A stretch of 5,203 bases of DNA from an uncultured Chthonomonas sp. (lineage in GTDB: Bacteria > Armatimonadota > Chthonomonadetes > Chthonomonadales > CAJBBX01), in contig CAISOI010000778.1 of NCBI GenBank assembly GCA_903886985.1, positions 1 through 5,203 of the forward strand. Direction: 5' to 3'. The position numbers and the translations under genes are program-made. The notes under the pieces are model-generated. The model had not been told where the DNA came from. It saw only the letters and a list, made by a program, of their open reading frames with translations, and did not search any database. Of the stretch, positions 4,975 to 5,203 are shown one piece after another. Numbering within the stretch: position 1 is the stretch's first letter; each line of letters begins with the position of its first letter.

Positions 4975-5203
4975 GAACAACACAACGGTGGAGCGGAAGT
5001 CCGAGGTTGAACTGGTCGTCACACGCACTGTCAACGTACCTGCACGACTGGTATTTGAGGCGTGGACCAAGGCAGAACTATTCAGGAGATGGTGGGTGCC
5101 GAAGTCGTATGGGCTGAATTTGGTTTCCTGCGAAATGGATGTTCGCGTTGGGGGGCAGTATAAGTTGGCGTTTCTCCACGAAAGTTCGACGATGGAGTTC
5201 TTC
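4961..5203 (+). CDS. SRPBCC / AHSA1-like START-domain protein, N-terminal 81 residues
   Basis: The frame opens at ATG 4961 and runs off the window, so the C-terminus is missing. Residues 15-60 read EVELVVTRTVNVPARLVFEA, then WTKAELFRRWWVP (40-52), then a strand ending in VSCEMDVRVGGQYKLAF (61-77). This is the standard start of AHSA1-type SRPBCC proteins: a strand, 'vpA--VfeAwT-pe-l-rWw-P', then 'e-D-RvGG-y'. The fold makes a hydrophobic cavity for small ligands. Members of this group are often annotated as Hsp90 ATPase activator homologues, but in this genomic setting the role is normally unproven. It overlaps the ArsR gene by 14 nt and has its own good SD, so the two form an operon in which the repressor probably controls the SRPBCC protein. 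The usual length is about 140-170 residues, so roughly half is visible. Confidence 0.9.
   Translation, partial: MEANKNNTTVERKSEVELVVTRTVNVPARLVFEAWTKAELFRRWWVPKSYGLNLVSCEMDVRVGGQYKLAFLHESSTMEFF

Overview
The window looks like chromosomal DNA from a free-living bacterium of moderate GC content. Starts are served by good Shine-Dalgarno (SD) sequences at a very constant 7-nt spacing, and TTG is used as a start codon. A secreted protein with an N-terminal copper-amine-oxidase-like (stalk) domain followed by Ig-like modules is a combination I associate with Armatimonadota (Fimbriimonas-like bacteria) and some Firmicutes. That taxonomic hint is weak and inferential.

Layout: five genes lie on the minus strand and a divergent pair lies on the plus strand at the right end. 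Reading the minus strand from its upstream side: (i) an unrecognised membrane protein with two transmembrane helices and a long coiled-coil tail (3417-4295); (ii) a small DUF1905 protein (3027-3293, TTG start); (iii) a large secreted protein with a signal peptide, a Cu-amine-oxidase N-terminal-like domain, an Asn/Arg/Asp-rich linker and four beta-rich modules, two of them duplicates (1037-2872), followed by a probable intrinsic terminator; (iv) a Panacea/DUF4065 (SocA-like) antitoxin (180-740); and (v) directly after its stop codon and in the same reading frame, the first 59 codons of a probable toxin that runs off the left edge (1-179).

On the plus strand, an ArsR-family repressor (4618-4974) overlaps by 14 nt a START/SRPBCC (AHSA1-like) protein that runs off the right edge (4961-5203). 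A well-formed promoter ends at the repressor's ATG, so the mRNA is probably leaderless. A perfect 28-bp palindrome covers the -10 element, the transcription start and the start codon, which suggests tight autorepression.

The most interesting elements are the Panacea toxin-antitoxin pair, whose toxin does not clearly match a well-characterised family and whose gene junction is unusual, and the operator-promoter-start-codon superposition at the ArsR gene. The remaining genes are individually plausible but show no obvious common pathway. No rRNA, complete tRNA, CRISPR array or insertion sequence was seen.
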